A stretch of 64,000 bases of DNA, from assembly GCA_014239655.1 (NCBI GenBank), contig JAAZYM010000078.1, forward strand, positions 1 through 64,000, given 5' to 3'. This DNA comes from Flavobacteriales bacterium. Lineage in GTDB: Bacteria > Bacteroidota > Bacteroidia > Flavobacteriales > BACL11. This document shows, piece after piece, positions 30,943-40,701 of this stretch; position 1 is the first letter of the stretch; each line of letters begins with the position of its first letter. The translations under genes were made by a program, and so were the position numbers. Below the pieces are notes generated by a model, which made no database searches, was not told where the DNA came from, and was given only the letters and a program-made list of their open reading frames with translations.

Positions 30943-31445
30943 TTACTTCAATCATTGTAGCTGTTTCTGCCAATAATGTTATTGGAAAAGAAAATAATTT
31001 AATTTGGCATCTGCCTATTGATATGAATTTCTTTAAAGACACAACTACAAATCACCATGTTATAATGGGAAGAAAAAATTTCGAATCAATCCCTCATAAA
31101 TACAGACCTCTTCCAAATAGAAAGAATATCATAATTACAAGGAATAAAAACTATATAGCGGAAAACTGTATAATAAAAAATAATCTAAAAGATGCCCTGA
31201 AAGAAGCAAGGGATAGTGATGAAGATGAAGCATTCATAATTGGTGGTGGGGAAATCTATAAATTAGCCCTCCAAAAAAATTTAGTTGACAGAATCTACCT
31301 AACAAGAATACACTATGAATTTGAAGGAGACACTTTTTTTCCTTCTCTTTCTTCAGAATGGAAGGAAATTAATAAAGAAGATTTCCTTAAAGATGAAAAA
31401 CATAAATATAACTTTACATTTTTTACATATGAGAAAACAATATAA
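30939..31445 (+). CDS. folA: Dihydrofolate reductase
   Basis: ITSIIVAVSANNVIGKENNLIWHLPIDMNFFKDTTTNHHVIMGRKNFESIP. Confidence 0.95.
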   Translation: MITSIIVAVSANNVIGKENNLIWHLPIDMNFFKDTTTNHHVIMGRKNFESIPHKYRPLPNRKNIIITRNKNYIAENCIIKNNLKDALKEARDSDEDEAFIIGGGEIYKLALQKNLVDRIYLTRIHYEFEGDTFFPSLSSEWKEINKEDFLKDEKHKYNFTFFTYEKTI

Positions 31446-32262
31446 CATTAAAAAACTATTAATAATATCATCTATAATTCTTACTGCAATTTATTCTTGT
31501 GAAGATGAAAATCTTATTAACCCTATTGACCAAAGAAATTTACACTCAAGTAACGATTATCTACTAATCCAAAAGACAATAATTGATATTGAAAGAGAAA
31601 TTGAAGTTGGATTTATAACTAGTGAGATAACAAAGAAATCACCCCCATACTATACAAAAATAGATGCAGATACAGCAAATCAAGATACATTAATTATTGA
31701 TTTTAGTGAAGAAAACTGTTTGCACCTAGGGCAATTAAAACGAGGAGAGATAGTAATTATATATAACGCTTTTATATATGATCCAGGTGCAACAACTAGA
31801 ATATCATTTAAAAACTTCTACATAAATAACAGATTAGTTGAAGGAAATATATCTTCAGAAAATATGGGGCCAAATATTATTGGAAATCAGGTGTTTAATT
31901 TAGATGTTGATAGTCTTAGTCTTAGTACCGAAAATGGAGTTATTAATCTAAATGCTAATTATAATAAAGAATTAATTAGTGGATACTCTACAAAGTATCA
32001 GTATCTTGATAATGTTTATTTAACTTCCGGATCTGGAACAGGAAATTCGGGTAATGGCAACAACTTTGAGATGACTATTACTGATTCTCTTACTGTTACC
32101 CATTCATGTTTTGAGAGTAGTGGCTGTATAATCACACAAGGGAAGGTTGTAATTACGCCAAATAGTTATCAAGATAGAATATTAGACTATGGAGATAGCT
32201 TATGCGATTGCAAAATAGATGTAGAGGCTAACAGCAATAATTACTTATTAATTGTAGACTAA
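31429..32262 (+). CDS. Hypothetical lipoprotein
   Basis: MRKQYNIKKLLIISSIILTAIYSCEDEN lipobox-like; trimmed from ORF-track start 31315, which lies inside folA. Confidence 0.65.
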   Translation: MRKQYNIKKLLIISSIILTAIYSCEDENLINPIDQRNLHSSNDYLLIQKTIIDIEREIEVGFITSEITKKSPPYYTKIDADTANQDTLIIDFSEENCLHLGQLKRGEIVIIYNAFIYDPGATTRISFKNFYINNRLVEGNISSENMGPNIIGNQVFNLDVDSLSLSTENGVINLNANYNKELISGYSTKYQYLDNVYLTSGSGTGNSGNGNNFEMTITDSLTVTHSCFESSGCIITQGKVVITPNSYQDRILDYGDSLCDCKIDVEANSNNYLLIVD

Positions 32263-33497
32263 GCTACCCTTAATTTATTTAGAACTAACTTACTAAGCTT
32301 TTTTGTAGTATAAGCACCTGAGATAACTAACTCATGTTTACTTTTCTGAGATGGTAATTCATACATAGCATCAAGCATTACAGCCTCACAAATTGAACGC
32401 AGTCCTCTTGCTCCTAGATCAAATTCTAGAGCTTTATCAACAATCAGGCCAATTGCCTTTCTATCAAAAACTAACTTTACACCATCAATCTCAAACAACT
32501 TAATATACTGTTTAGTAATTGCATTCTTTGGTTGGGTTAGAATTTGTACTAAAGCATTTCTGTCAAGAGGCTTAAGGTATGTGATGATTGGCATCCTCCC
32601 AATCAACTCCGGTATCAGACCAAAAGATTTCAAATCTTGAGGAGAAATGTACTCTAATAGATTTGTCTTGTCAAACTTATTTTCTTGATCTGTTTTAAAA
32701 CCAATAGAGCGAGTATTCATGCGAGTAGCAATATGTTTTTCTACCCCATCAAAAGCACCTCCACTAATAAATAGAATATCTTTTGTGTCTAGTGCAATCA
32801 TTTTCTGATCCGGATGTTTCCTTCCTCCTTGTGGCGGCACATTCACAACAGTACCTTCTAATAACTTTAGCATAGCCTGCTGAACTCCTTCTCCACTTAC
32901 ATCCCTTGTTATAGAAGGGTTATCTCTCTTCCTTGCTATCTTGTCAATCTCATCAATAAATACAATCCCTTTCTTTGCTTTTTCCACATCATAATCAGCT
33001 GCCTGTAATAATCTTGATAAAATACTCTCCACATCTTCACCAACATAACCTGCTTCGGTAAGAACAGTTGCATCAGCAATACAAAAAGGAACATTTAATA
33101 ATCTAGCGATAGATTTTGCTAATAATGTTTTTCCTGTACCAGTTCTTCCAACCATAATTATATTAGACTTCTCAATTTCAACATCATCATCTGAAATTTC
33201 TAACTGAGCTATTCTTTTATAATGATTGTAAACAGCTACTGACATCACCTTCTTAGCAAAATCTTGACCTATAACATAATCATCAAGATGAGATTTAATC
33301 TCAATAGGTTTTAAAAGCTTAAAATCATCTAATTCTGTAATATCAGAATTTATGGATTTTGAGTCTTGTTCAACAATATTAAATGCCTGTTCTATACATG
33401 AACTGCAAATATGCGCATCTGCTCCAGCAATAAGTATTTCTGTATCTTGTTTATTTCTACTACAAAATGAACATTTAACCTGATTATTATCCGACAT
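32259..33497 (-). CDS. clpX: ATP-dependent Clp protease ATP-binding subunit ClpX
   Basis: CSFCSRNKQDTEILIAG zinc-binding domain; GRTGTGKTLLAKSIAR; VFIDEIDKIA. Confidence 0.97.
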   Translation of the reverse strand: MSDNNQVKCSFCSRNKQDTEILIAGADAHICSSCIEQAFNIVEQDSKSINSDITELDDFKLLKPIEIKSHLDDYVIGQDFAKKVMSVAVYNHYKRIAQLEISDDDVEIEKSNIIMVGRTGTGKTLLAKSIARLLNVPFCIADATVLTEAGYVGEDVESILSRLLQAADYDVEKAKKGIVFIDEIDKIARKRDNPSITRDVSGEGVQQAMLKLLEGTVVNVPPQGGRKHPDQKMIALDTKDILFISGGAFDGVEKHIATRMNTRSIGFKTDQENKFDKTNLLEYISPQDLKSFGLIPELIGRMPIITYLKPLDRNALVQILTQPKNAITKQYIKLFEIDGVKLVFDRKAIGLIVDKALEFDLGARGLRSICEAVMLDAMYELPSQKSKHELVISGAYTTKKLSKLVLNKLRVA

Positions 33498-34168
33498 TAC
33501 TTTTTCTTTAACACCTCATCAATCATTCCGTAATCTTTTGCTTCTTTTGAAGTCATCCAAAAATCTCTGTCACTATCCTTCCATACTTCATCAAATGATT
33601 TACCTGAATGCTCTGAAATAATGGTATACAACTCATTCTTTAATTTCTTAATTTCATTAGCTGTTATTTCTATATCAGATGCTTGACCATGAGCCCCACC
33701 AATTGGTTGGTGAATCATAATTCTTGAGTGCTTTAATGCGGTTCTTTTACCTTTAGCTCCAGCACATAGTAAGACTGCCCCCATAGAAGCCGCCATACCA
33801 GTACAAATTGTTGAAACATCAGGGTTAATATATTGCATTGTGTCATAAATTCCTAAGCCAGCATACACTCCTCCTCCAGGAGAATTAAGGTAAATAAGAA
33901 TATCCTTTTTAGCATCAACGGATTCTAGAAAAAGTAACTGAGCCTGAATAATATTTGCAACATAATCATTAATAGGAACTCCTAAAAAGATAATCCTATC
34001 CATCATTAATCTAGAAAAAACATCCATACTAGCTACATTCATTTGACGCTCTTCTATAATTGTAGGTGAAATGTAATTTCCATGCATAGATGTAAATTGA
34101 TCCAGATAAAGACTATTAATTCCTTTATGTTTTGTAGCAAACTTCTTAAATTCTTGTCCGTAATCCAT
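33497..34168 (-). CDS. clpP: ATP-dependent Clp protease proteolytic subunit
   Basis: YLNSPGGGVYAGLGIYDTMQ; GMAASMGAVLLCAG; RIMIHQPIGG. Confidence 0.97.
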   Translation of the reverse strand: MDYGQEFKKFATKHKGINSLYLDQFTSMHGNYISPTIIEERQMNVASMDVFSRLMMDRIIFLGVPINDYVANIIQAQLLFLESVDAKKDILIYLNSPGGGVYAGLGIYDTMQYINPDVSTICTGMAASMGAVLLCAGAKGKRTALKHSRIMIHQPIGGAHGQASDIEITANEIKKLKNELYTIISEHSGKSFDEVWKDSDRDFWMTSKEAKDYGMIDEVLKKK

Positions 34169-34175
34169 AATTAAT

Positions 34176-35528
34176 TTATTTTTCTGTTGCTAATTTAACA
34201 AAATCATCATAAGAAATTGATTTTTGATTAAGTTTGAAAGATTCTTTATAAATAGAAAGTGTTTTCTCATCAAATAATTGATTCGATATCTTCTTTCTTT
34301 CTTCTTCATTTTTCAATATATTTTCTGAAATATCAATAATCTGCTTATCATCAGTTGAAGACTGTCCATATTGTTGCATTTGTTTCCTCACAAGTGAGTT
34401 TGTAAAATCTAGAAGATCCTCATTATTAACTTTGATTTTATTTTTCTCTAAAATTTTATTCTCAATCAACTGCCACTTTAAACTTTTAGCATACTGAGGA
34501 TAATCGGTCTCAACTTGCTCTATAGTTAATGGCTTATCAGAAGTTTTAACTAACCACTTCTTTAAAAACTCATCTGGCAAGTCTAATTTAATCTTCTCTA
34601 CTAAATATAATACAACATCATTTTTTAACATTCTATCACTCTCTACAACAAACGATTGCTCCGCCTCATCTGTTATCTTTTGCTTAAATTCCTTTAACTC
34701 TTTAACAACTCCTTCCCCATATACTTTATCGAATAAATTCTTATCAAACTCTGCTGGAGCTAATCTATTAATTCTTTGAACAGTAAACTCAAAAGAATCA
34801 GATGATAAATTATGTAATTGATCATGATTAATTTTTAACATCGCAGCAAGATCAGAATGATTAGTAAAGACTTTCATAACATCTAAGATTAATTTATCCC
34901 CCGATTTTAAACCAATAAATTTTTCTTTATGTTTTTTATCCTTAATTACATCCATCGAAACGGTCGCATCATTTGATATTCCATTATCCATAAGAGTTCC
35001 ATTAACATCAAGTTGATTAATTGAACAATAAACTAAATCTCCATCAATAGATATAGATGGATTACTCATCTTACCGTATCTTTTTGCTATATCATTACAA
35101 TACCCATCAACAAGTTTATTGTCAGCCTTAATATTATAATATGTCAGTTTATCTTTAGTTGTTATATTCACTTCAAAATCAGGAGCAAGACCAATCTCAT
35201 ATTCAAAGACAAAATCAATATTGTTTTCCCAATCTATATCTGGATCAGATATTGGTAATGGACTTCCTAATACTCTAATCTTATTATCAGTAATATGACT
35301 ATACAGATTATCCTGTAGGATTTTATTAACCTCATCTGCTATTATAGATTTTTTATATTGTTTTTCAATAATAGACATCGGTGTCTTTCCCTTCCTAAAG
35401 CCTGGAACTACAGCATCTCTTCTGTATTTTTTTAACACCTCTATTACTTTCTCTATATAATCACTCTCAGAAACCTCAACAGTTAAAGTAGCAATCATCT
35501 TCTTAGGTTTGCTTTGCTTAATTTTCAT
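34176..35528 (-). CDS. tig: Trigger factor
   Basis: VPGFRKGKTPMSIIEKQYKKSI; upstream of clpP-clpX. Confidence 0.9.
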   Translation of the reverse strand: MKIKQSKPKKMIATLTVEVSESDYIEKVIEVLKKYRRDAVVPGFRKGKTPMSIIEKQYKKSIIADEVNKILQDNLYSHITDNKIRVLGSPLPISDPDIDWENNIDFVFEYEIGLAPDFEVNITTKDKLTYYNIKADNKLVDGYCNDIAKRYGKMSNPSISIDGDLVYCSINQLDVNGTLMDNGISNDATVSMDVIKDKKHKEKFIGLKSGDKLILDVMKVFTNHSDLAAMLKINHDQLHNLSSDSFEFTVQRINRLAPAEFDKNLFDKVYGEGVVKELKEFKQKITDEAEQSFVVESDRMLKNDVVLYLVEKIKLDLPDEFLKKWLVKTSDKPLTIEQVETDYPQYAKSLKWQLIENKILEKNKIKVNNEDLLDFTNSLVRKQMQQYGQSSTDDKQIIDISENILKNEEERKKISNQLFDEKTLSIYKESFKLNQKSISYDDFVKLATEK

Positions 35529-35548
35529 TTCATATATTAATTGGTGGC

Positions 35549-35556
35549 CAAAAATA
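35549..35556 (-). promoter_or_regulatory. TAnnTTTG-type element (TATTTTTG) for tig-clpP-clpX
   Basis: Consensus match 20 nt upstream of tig ATG. Confidence 0.45.
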
Positions 35557-35606
35557 CACTTATTTATCTGATTATATTAAATATATTTCTTTATAAACAA
35601 CAACAA

Positions 35607-35629
35607 AACCTCAACAATATGTTGAGGTT
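35607..35629 (-). terminator. Intrinsic terminator 3' of tRNA-Leu(TAG)
   Basis: 9-bp stem AACCTCAAC / GTTGAGGTT with 5-nt loop; minus-strand 3' side runs TTTTGTTGTTG. Confidence 0.7.
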
Positions 35630-35635
35630 AAATTG

Positions 35636-35717
35636 TGCGGGTAAAGGGAGTCGAACCCCCACGCCTTGCGGCACTAGATCCTAAGTCTAGCGCGTCTACC
35701 AATTCCGCCATACCCGC
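35636..35717 (-). tRNA. tRNA-Leu(TAG)
   Basis: Revcomp GCGGGTATGGCGGAATTGGTAGACGCGCTAGACTTAGGATCTAGTGCCGCAAGGCGTGGGGGTTCGACTCCCTTTACCCGCA; anticodon TAG. Confidence 0.95.
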
Positions 35718-35797
35718 AGAAGGGGGACAAATATATTATTTTTTTAACATTCCATTATAAATGCCCTATTTAAAGATTCTTTATTTGAGTTTTTATT

Positions 35798-35805
35798 TAC
35801 ATTTG
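35798..35805 (+). promoter_or_regulatory. TAnnTTTG-type element (TACATTTG) for DUF3127 gene
   Basis: Consensus match 21 nt upstream of ATG. Confidence 0.45.
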
Positions 35806-35826
35806 TTTGAATAAAAAATATTTATA

Positions 35827-36186
35827 ATGAGTCTAACAATAAAAGGAAAATTAAGCAGAAAATTGAGTGTAGAAAATGGAACCTCAAAAGCCGGTAAAGA
35901 ATGGCAAAAACAATCATTCCTAGTTGATACTGGGGCACAGTATAATCCTGAAGTATGTTTTCAACTCTTTGGTGAAGAAAAAATACAAATGCTATCACAT
36001 CATAATGAAGGTGATCAAATAGAGGTGTCTTTTAATCTATCCTCAAGAGAATATAACGGAAGGTATTTCCATAATGTGGATGCCTGGAGAATAGAAAATC
36101 TTGGGACATCTAACCAAAATACAACAGAACCAGATATTCCATCATTTGAAGATAGTGAAAACTCCGATGACGATCTACCCTTCTAA
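35827..36186 (+). CDS. DUF3127-family protein with SSB-like acidic C-terminal tip
   Basis: MSLTIKGKLSRKLSVENGTSKAGKEWQKQSFLVDTG...; C-terminal SENSDDDLPF resembling SSB DDDIPF tip. Confidence 0.8.
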   Translation: MSLTIKGKLSRKLSVENGTSKAGKEWQKQSFLVDTGAQYNPEVCFQLFGEEKIQMLSHHNEGDQIEVSFNLSSREYNGRYFHNVDAWRIENLGTSNQNTTEPDIPSFEDSENSDDDLPF

Positions 36187-36189
36187 CTA

Positions 36190-37533
36190 ATGTCATTTTC
36201 TGATAAATTAGGAAAGACTCTAAAAAACATCCTGCCTGCACCATTTACAATTGCTGTATTATTATCGTTCTTAACTTTCTTTCTCGCTTATTTTATATCA
36301 GATAAGACTACTGAAGGATCCTACTTCTTTGAAATCCTTTCTTACTGGGAAAAAGGACTTTGGGATAATCAACTTATGGTGTTTGCTATGCAAATGATGT
36401 TAATGCTTGTTCTAGGACACAGTTTAGCACTAACAGAAACATTTAAAAAACTAATTAAAAAAGCCACTTTATTTTGCAATAACACCTCAAAAGCTGCAGC
36501 AATAGTAACTTTCTCTACCTTAATTGTATCTTTTTTTAATTGGGGCCTGGGATTAATCTTTGGAGCAATATTTGCTAGAAAAGTAGGAGAAAAAAAAAAA
36601 AAAAATAAAATAAAAATAAACTATCCCTTAATTGGTGCAGCTGGATATTCTGGCTTAATGATATGGCATGGCGGTATTTCTGGATCTGCGCCGATTAAAA
36701 TTGCAGAGAAAGGTCACTTTCTTGAAGAAAAGATTGGAGTAATATCTCAAGCAGAAACTATCTTCTCTACTATGAACATATTTATATCTATAACTCTAAT
36801 CATAATTCTTCCCGTAATAATGTACCTAATCGGAAAGAGAAGTAAATCCACTATAATAAATATTAATGAAGAAGATCAAATTATTCATAAAGAAATAACG
36901 GGAGCCGAGAAACTAGACCATTCTCATTTACTTGCTTATCTATTTGGCGGAATAATTTTGACATATTGTTTTTATAAAGCAATAATATTACCTGATTATA
37001 TCTCTTTAAAATTTATAACACCCAACTTTATTAATCTCTCGCTTCTAGGATTATGCATTATACTACATAGAAAATTCTTCAATTTCCTAACCTCTATTAA
37101 TGAAGCAATCAAAGGAGCTTCAGGAATATTGATCCAGTTTCCATTATATTTTGGAATCATGGGAATTATGAAACATGCTGGAATGATTGAAATTATATCT
37201 GATTTATTTATTAGAATATCTACTGAACAGACATTCCCTGTTTTTACTTTTCTAAGTGCTGGTATAGTAAACATCTTTGTCCCAAGTGGTGGTGGGCAAT
37301 GGGCTATCCAAGGGCCAATTATAGTAGAATCTGCACTGAAAATTGGTGTTTCGATACCTAAATCTATTATGTCCCTTGCCTATGGAGATCAAATAACAAA
37401 TATGCTTCAGCCATTCTGGGCACTACCTCTTTTAGGAATAACTGGATTAAAGGCTAAAGAAATCTTACCTTATACATTAATCTTAATGATTATTGGGAGT
37501 GTTATTTTTATTAGTGGATTGCTGCTTTTCTAA
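36190..37533 (+). CDS. Short-chain fatty acid transporter-like (AtoE-type) membrane protein
   Basis: LPAPFTIAVLLSFLTFFLAY; GAAGYSGLMIWHGGISGSAPI; FVPSGGGQWAIQGPI. Confidence 0.82.
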   Translation: MSFSDKLGKTLKNILPAPFTIAVLLSFLTFFLAYFISDKTTEGSYFFEILSYWEKGLWDNQLMVFAMQMMLMLVLGHSLALTETFKKLIKKATLFCNNTSKAAAIVTFSTLIVSFFNWGLGLIFGAIFARKVGEKKKKNKIKINYPLIGAAGYSGLMIWHGGISGSAPIKIAEKGHFLEEKIGVISQAETIFSTMNIFISITLIIILPVIMYLIGKRSKSTIININEEDQIIHKEITGAEKLDHSHLLAYLFGGIILTYCFYKAIILPDYISLKFITPNFINLSLLGLCIILHRKFFNFLTSINEAIKGASGILIQFPLYFGIMGIMKHAGMIEIISDLFIRISTEQTFPVFTFLSAGIVNIFVPSGGGQWAIQGPIIVESALKIGVSIPKSIMSLAYGDQITNMLQPFWALPLLGITGLKAKEILPYTLILMIIGSVIFISGLLLF

Positions 37534-38582
37534 TTTCTTACATCAAATGCATCCCTTAGTCCATTACCTAATATCATAAATGACAGAACCAGACTCATAA
37601 TAGCAAGTCCAGGAATTATAGCCAAATATGCTTTATCCATTATTATATATGAATAGTGATCTTTTATAATACCACCCCAAGAAGGTGTCGGGGGTTGTGC
37701 TCCAATACCTAGAAAAGAAAGACCAGCCTCAATTAATATAGCTGCAGCAAAATTTGCAGCAGATACTACAATTACTGGTCCTATAACATTAGGTAAAATA
37801 TGCTTAGTTAAAATTCTATATGATGAATATGCTAAAACCTTACTTGCTTCAACATATTCTAATTCTCGAATTGCCATGACTTGACCTCTAACAATTCTGG
37901 CTACCTCTACCCACATTGTAAGACCAACAGCAACAAATACTTGCCAGAACCCTTTACCAAGAGCTAAAGTAATTGCAATAACCATTAATAAAGTTGGTAT
38001 TGACCAAACAACATTAACAAACCACATAATAAGATCATCAATCCTTCCTCTATAAAAACCAGCTAACAACCCTAATGATATGCCAATTAATAATGATATA
38101 AAAACAGCAATCAAACCAACCGCCATAGAAACCCTTACTCCATATATAATTCTACTTAAAAGATCTCGTCCAAATCTATCAGTACCAAACCAGAAAGTTT
38201 GATCTTCAATAGTATACTCTCCTTGATAACTCAAATAATCATCTGAAGAAAATGGAAGATAATCTAATCCATCAGGAGTTTTCTTATGGCTAGAAATTGG
38301 TATCCTAATTACAGAAAGCTTCTTGCCTATCAATGAAAAATCAACAAGCATCTTAGTTTCGGCTTCTTTCTTGGGTATTACAAGAAATTGCGTCTTAGTC
38401 ATAGGCGGCAAAGTGGCTAACTCTAAATACATTTGATTTGCATATGGTGTCTTATCTGGAATAAATAAATATGAAAAGAAGCTTGTGAAAAAACAGAATG
38501 CTATAAATATTAAAGCAAATAATGATGACTTATTAGCAACTAACTTTTTCCATGCAATTTTATTTAAAGAATAACTACTCAT
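37530..38582 (-). CDS. ABC transporter permease, OppC/DppC-like
   Basis: FGTDRFGRDLLSRIIYGVRVSMAVGL; EAGLSFLGIGAQPPTPSWGGII. Confidence 0.88.
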   Translation of the reverse strand: MSSYSLNKIAWKKLVANKSSLFALIFIAFCFFTSFFSYLFIPDKTPYANQMYLELATLPPMTKTQFLVIPKKEAETKMLVDFSLIGKKLSVIRIPISSHKKTPDGLDYLPFSSDDYLSYQGEYTIEDQTFWFGTDRFGRDLLSRIIYGVRVSMAVGLIAVFISLLIGISLGLLAGFYRGRIDDLIMWFVNVVWSIPTLLMVIAITLALGKGFWQVFVAVGLTMWVEVARIVRGQVMAIRELEYVEASKVLAYSSYRILTKHILPNVIGPVIVVSAANFAAAILIEAGLSFLGIGAQPPTPSWGGIIKDHYSYIIMDKAYLAIIPGLAIMSLVLSFMILGNGLRDAFDVRN

Positions 38583-39685
38583 TTGTTTTTTACTCTACCC
38601 TTCCAACTAAAGGAAAATATATTTGATGTTAATACAATCAAAGTTATATAAAAAGGATATAAAATCTGAACGGGAAGAACCCATTTAATTAACCCCTGCT
38701 TTTTAAAAAAATTCAAAACTGGTAAAAAGAAGAGAAAATCTATCATTAATTTAACACAAAACAATACTATAAAGACATTTAGACATGTCTCATCAAAACA
38801 AGAAAAAACTAATAATAGAAGCAATGATATATTAACAAAAAGAACTAATAATGAAACCACTATTGCATCAAAATCTTTATAATCAATAGATTTTGAAGCC
38901 CAACGAATTCTCTGATTTAGAAACTGTTTAAATCTCAACAGAGGTTTGGTAAAAACTATAGCCTTGTATTTTCTAAGAAAAACTATAGATCCTGGATAAA
39001 ATTTCTTGACCATATGCAATAAAAAAACATCATCTCCAGAGGATATATTATTCTTACTATAATCATTAACCTGCATAAAAACCTTTTTTCTATATGCCAT
39101 ATTTGCTCCATTACAAAAAATTGGCCTGTTAATACCTATTGCTCCTGCTCCAGAAGCAACTAACGAAAGGAACTCTAAATCCTGTATCTTACTAAAGATG
39201 GTTGAAGATTCTTTAAAAGATACTGGTCCTGAAACAAAATTTATCTTCTTATCTGAAAAGGATGAACTCATTAATGTAATCCAATTTGAAGAGAAAAAAC
39301 AATCAGCATCTGTAGTTATAATTATTTCACTATCAGAAAACTTCACTCCTTTCAAGATGGCTCTTTTTTTTCCGTACTCATCATCATTCATTGATAATAA
39401 CTTAAGTTTTGGCCAATCTAATTTTTCATTATACAATAAATCCCAACTATTATCCTCTGAATGATCATCAATAATGATAACATCATATAGGTCTCTATCA
39501 TAATCCTGGCTCTTAAGGTTTTTAATTAATCTTTTAATATTATCTTGTTCATTCCGTATAGCAATAACAACACTTACTCTATATATAGAAGGAGAGAGTT
39601 CAATCTTGTTTTTTTGCCATCCTATCATAAAAAGAAAAATCATTAAAACATAAAAGACAAAAATAACTTCTATAAATAATATCAT
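38579..39685 (-). CDS. Family 2-like glycosyltransferase
   Basis: VSVVIAIRNEQDNIKRLIKNLKSQDY; TDADC; QRIRWASKS; C-terminal TM helices. Confidence 0.82.
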   Translation of the reverse strand: MILFIEVIFVFYVLMIFLFMIGWQKNKIELSPSIYRVSVVIAIRNEQDNIKRLIKNLKSQDYDRDLYDVIIIDDHSEDNSWDLLYNEKLDWPKLKLLSMNDDEYGKKRAILKGVKFSDSEIIITTDADCFFSSNWITLMSSSFSDKKINFVSGPVSFKESSTIFSKIQDLEFLSLVASGAGAIGINRPIFCNGANMAYRKKVFMQVNDYSKNNISSGDDVFLLHMVKKFYPGSIVFLRKYKAIVFTKPLLRFKQFLNQRIRWASKSIDYKDFDAIVVSLLVLFVNISLLLLLVFSCFDETCLNVFIVLFCVKLMIDFLFFLPVLNFFKKQGLIKWVLPVQILYPFYITLIVLTSNIFSFSWKGRVKNK

Positions 39686-40665
39686 GATTTTCTAAAAAAC
39701 TTTAAACTAAATATAAAGAATGACCCTATAATGGCAGGAATAATTAAATTAACAACCCATAAAATAAAGGTAGATGACAAAATCCCAATCACATTACTCG
39801 AAAACTTCATAAATACTAAAAGAGCAACTGAACCTCTAACACCAATCTCAGCAATTGTTATGGTTGGTGTTAATGTGATAAAGAAGAAGACTAGCATTAC
39901 TGAAAGAATAGATTCAAAAAAATTAATATCTACTTCAAAAACATGTAATAAAATCAAAAATTGAGAAGAAAAAATAAGATATCTCAAAACAGAATATAAT
40001 AACACAATCATTAATTCTTTATGTGTATATAAGGATATTACATTTATATATTTATCTAGAAACTTAAAATATCTATAATTACTAATATATTTGACTAATA
40101 AAGATGCATTAAAATAAAAAAACAGAAAAAGAAAATTAAAAAAGAATAATAAAATAAAAGAAAAGGACGAAATCTCTATATTAAAAAACGATAACATTGA
40201 ATTGTCCTGTAAAAAATTTTCATGTAAAATAAAGAAAGATATTGATCCAAATAATATTGTAGTTAACAGTTGAGCCATACTACAAAGAACAGTTATAAAG
40301 ACAGCCTGTATTCTGTCGCTTTTCTCTAAACAGAAAACTCTCCCGCCATATTCACCAATTCTGTTAGGTGTAAAGGAAGAAACTGTTATCCCCGAAAAGA
40401 TTGCTCTTAGGGATGTGAAAATAGATATATCTTCAATCTTACTAATCATAAACCTCCATTTTAATGCCTCAACTAACCAATTAATAAACATCATACACAC
40501 AACAATACTAATTGTTAAATATTTCTCTTTTAGGATAGCGAGTATTGAATCAAATCTAATATTACCTAGATTATCATTGTAAAGCAATTCGTTGTAAATA
40601 AAAAAGAATGAAAAAAATACAATTACAATTTTAATTAAAATGCTAAGTGTTTTTTTAATAGGCAT
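39682..40665 (-). CDS. UPF0104 / lysylphosphatidylglycerol synthase TM-region-like integral membrane protein
   Basis: Multi-pass, SFTPNRIGEYGGRVFCL; EIGVRGSVALLVF. Confidence 0.7.
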   Translation of the reverse strand: MPIKKTLSILIKIVIVFFSFFFIYNELLYNDNLGNIRFDSILAILKEKYLTISIVVCMMFINWLVEALKWRFMISKIEDISIFTSLRAIFSGITVSSFTPNRIGEYGGRVFCLEKSDRIQAVFITVLCSMAQLLTTILFGSISFFILHENFLQDNSMLSFFNIEISSFSFILLFFFNFLFLFFYFNASLLVKYISNYRYFKFLDKYINVISLYTHKELMIVLLYSVLRYLIFSSQFLILLHVFEVDINFFESILSVMLVFFFITLTPTITIAEIGVRGSVALLVFMKFSSNVIGILSSTFILWVVNLIIPAIIGSFFIFSLKFFRKS

Positions 40666-40669
40666 TGTT

Positions 40670-40677
40670 TAGATTTG
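40670..40677 (+). promoter_or_regulatory. TAnnTTTG-type element (TAGATTTG) for ruvC
   Basis: Overlaps ORF-track ruvC start (TTG 40675), so true start is likely TTG 40702. Confidence 0.45.
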
Positions 40678-40701
40678 TATTACAATAATACAAGAAACCA
40701 A

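Noticed and set aside
31315-31445. Long overlap of ORF 31315..32262 with folA as overlapping coding
   Set aside because: A lipobox-containing start at 31429 removes nearly all overlap.
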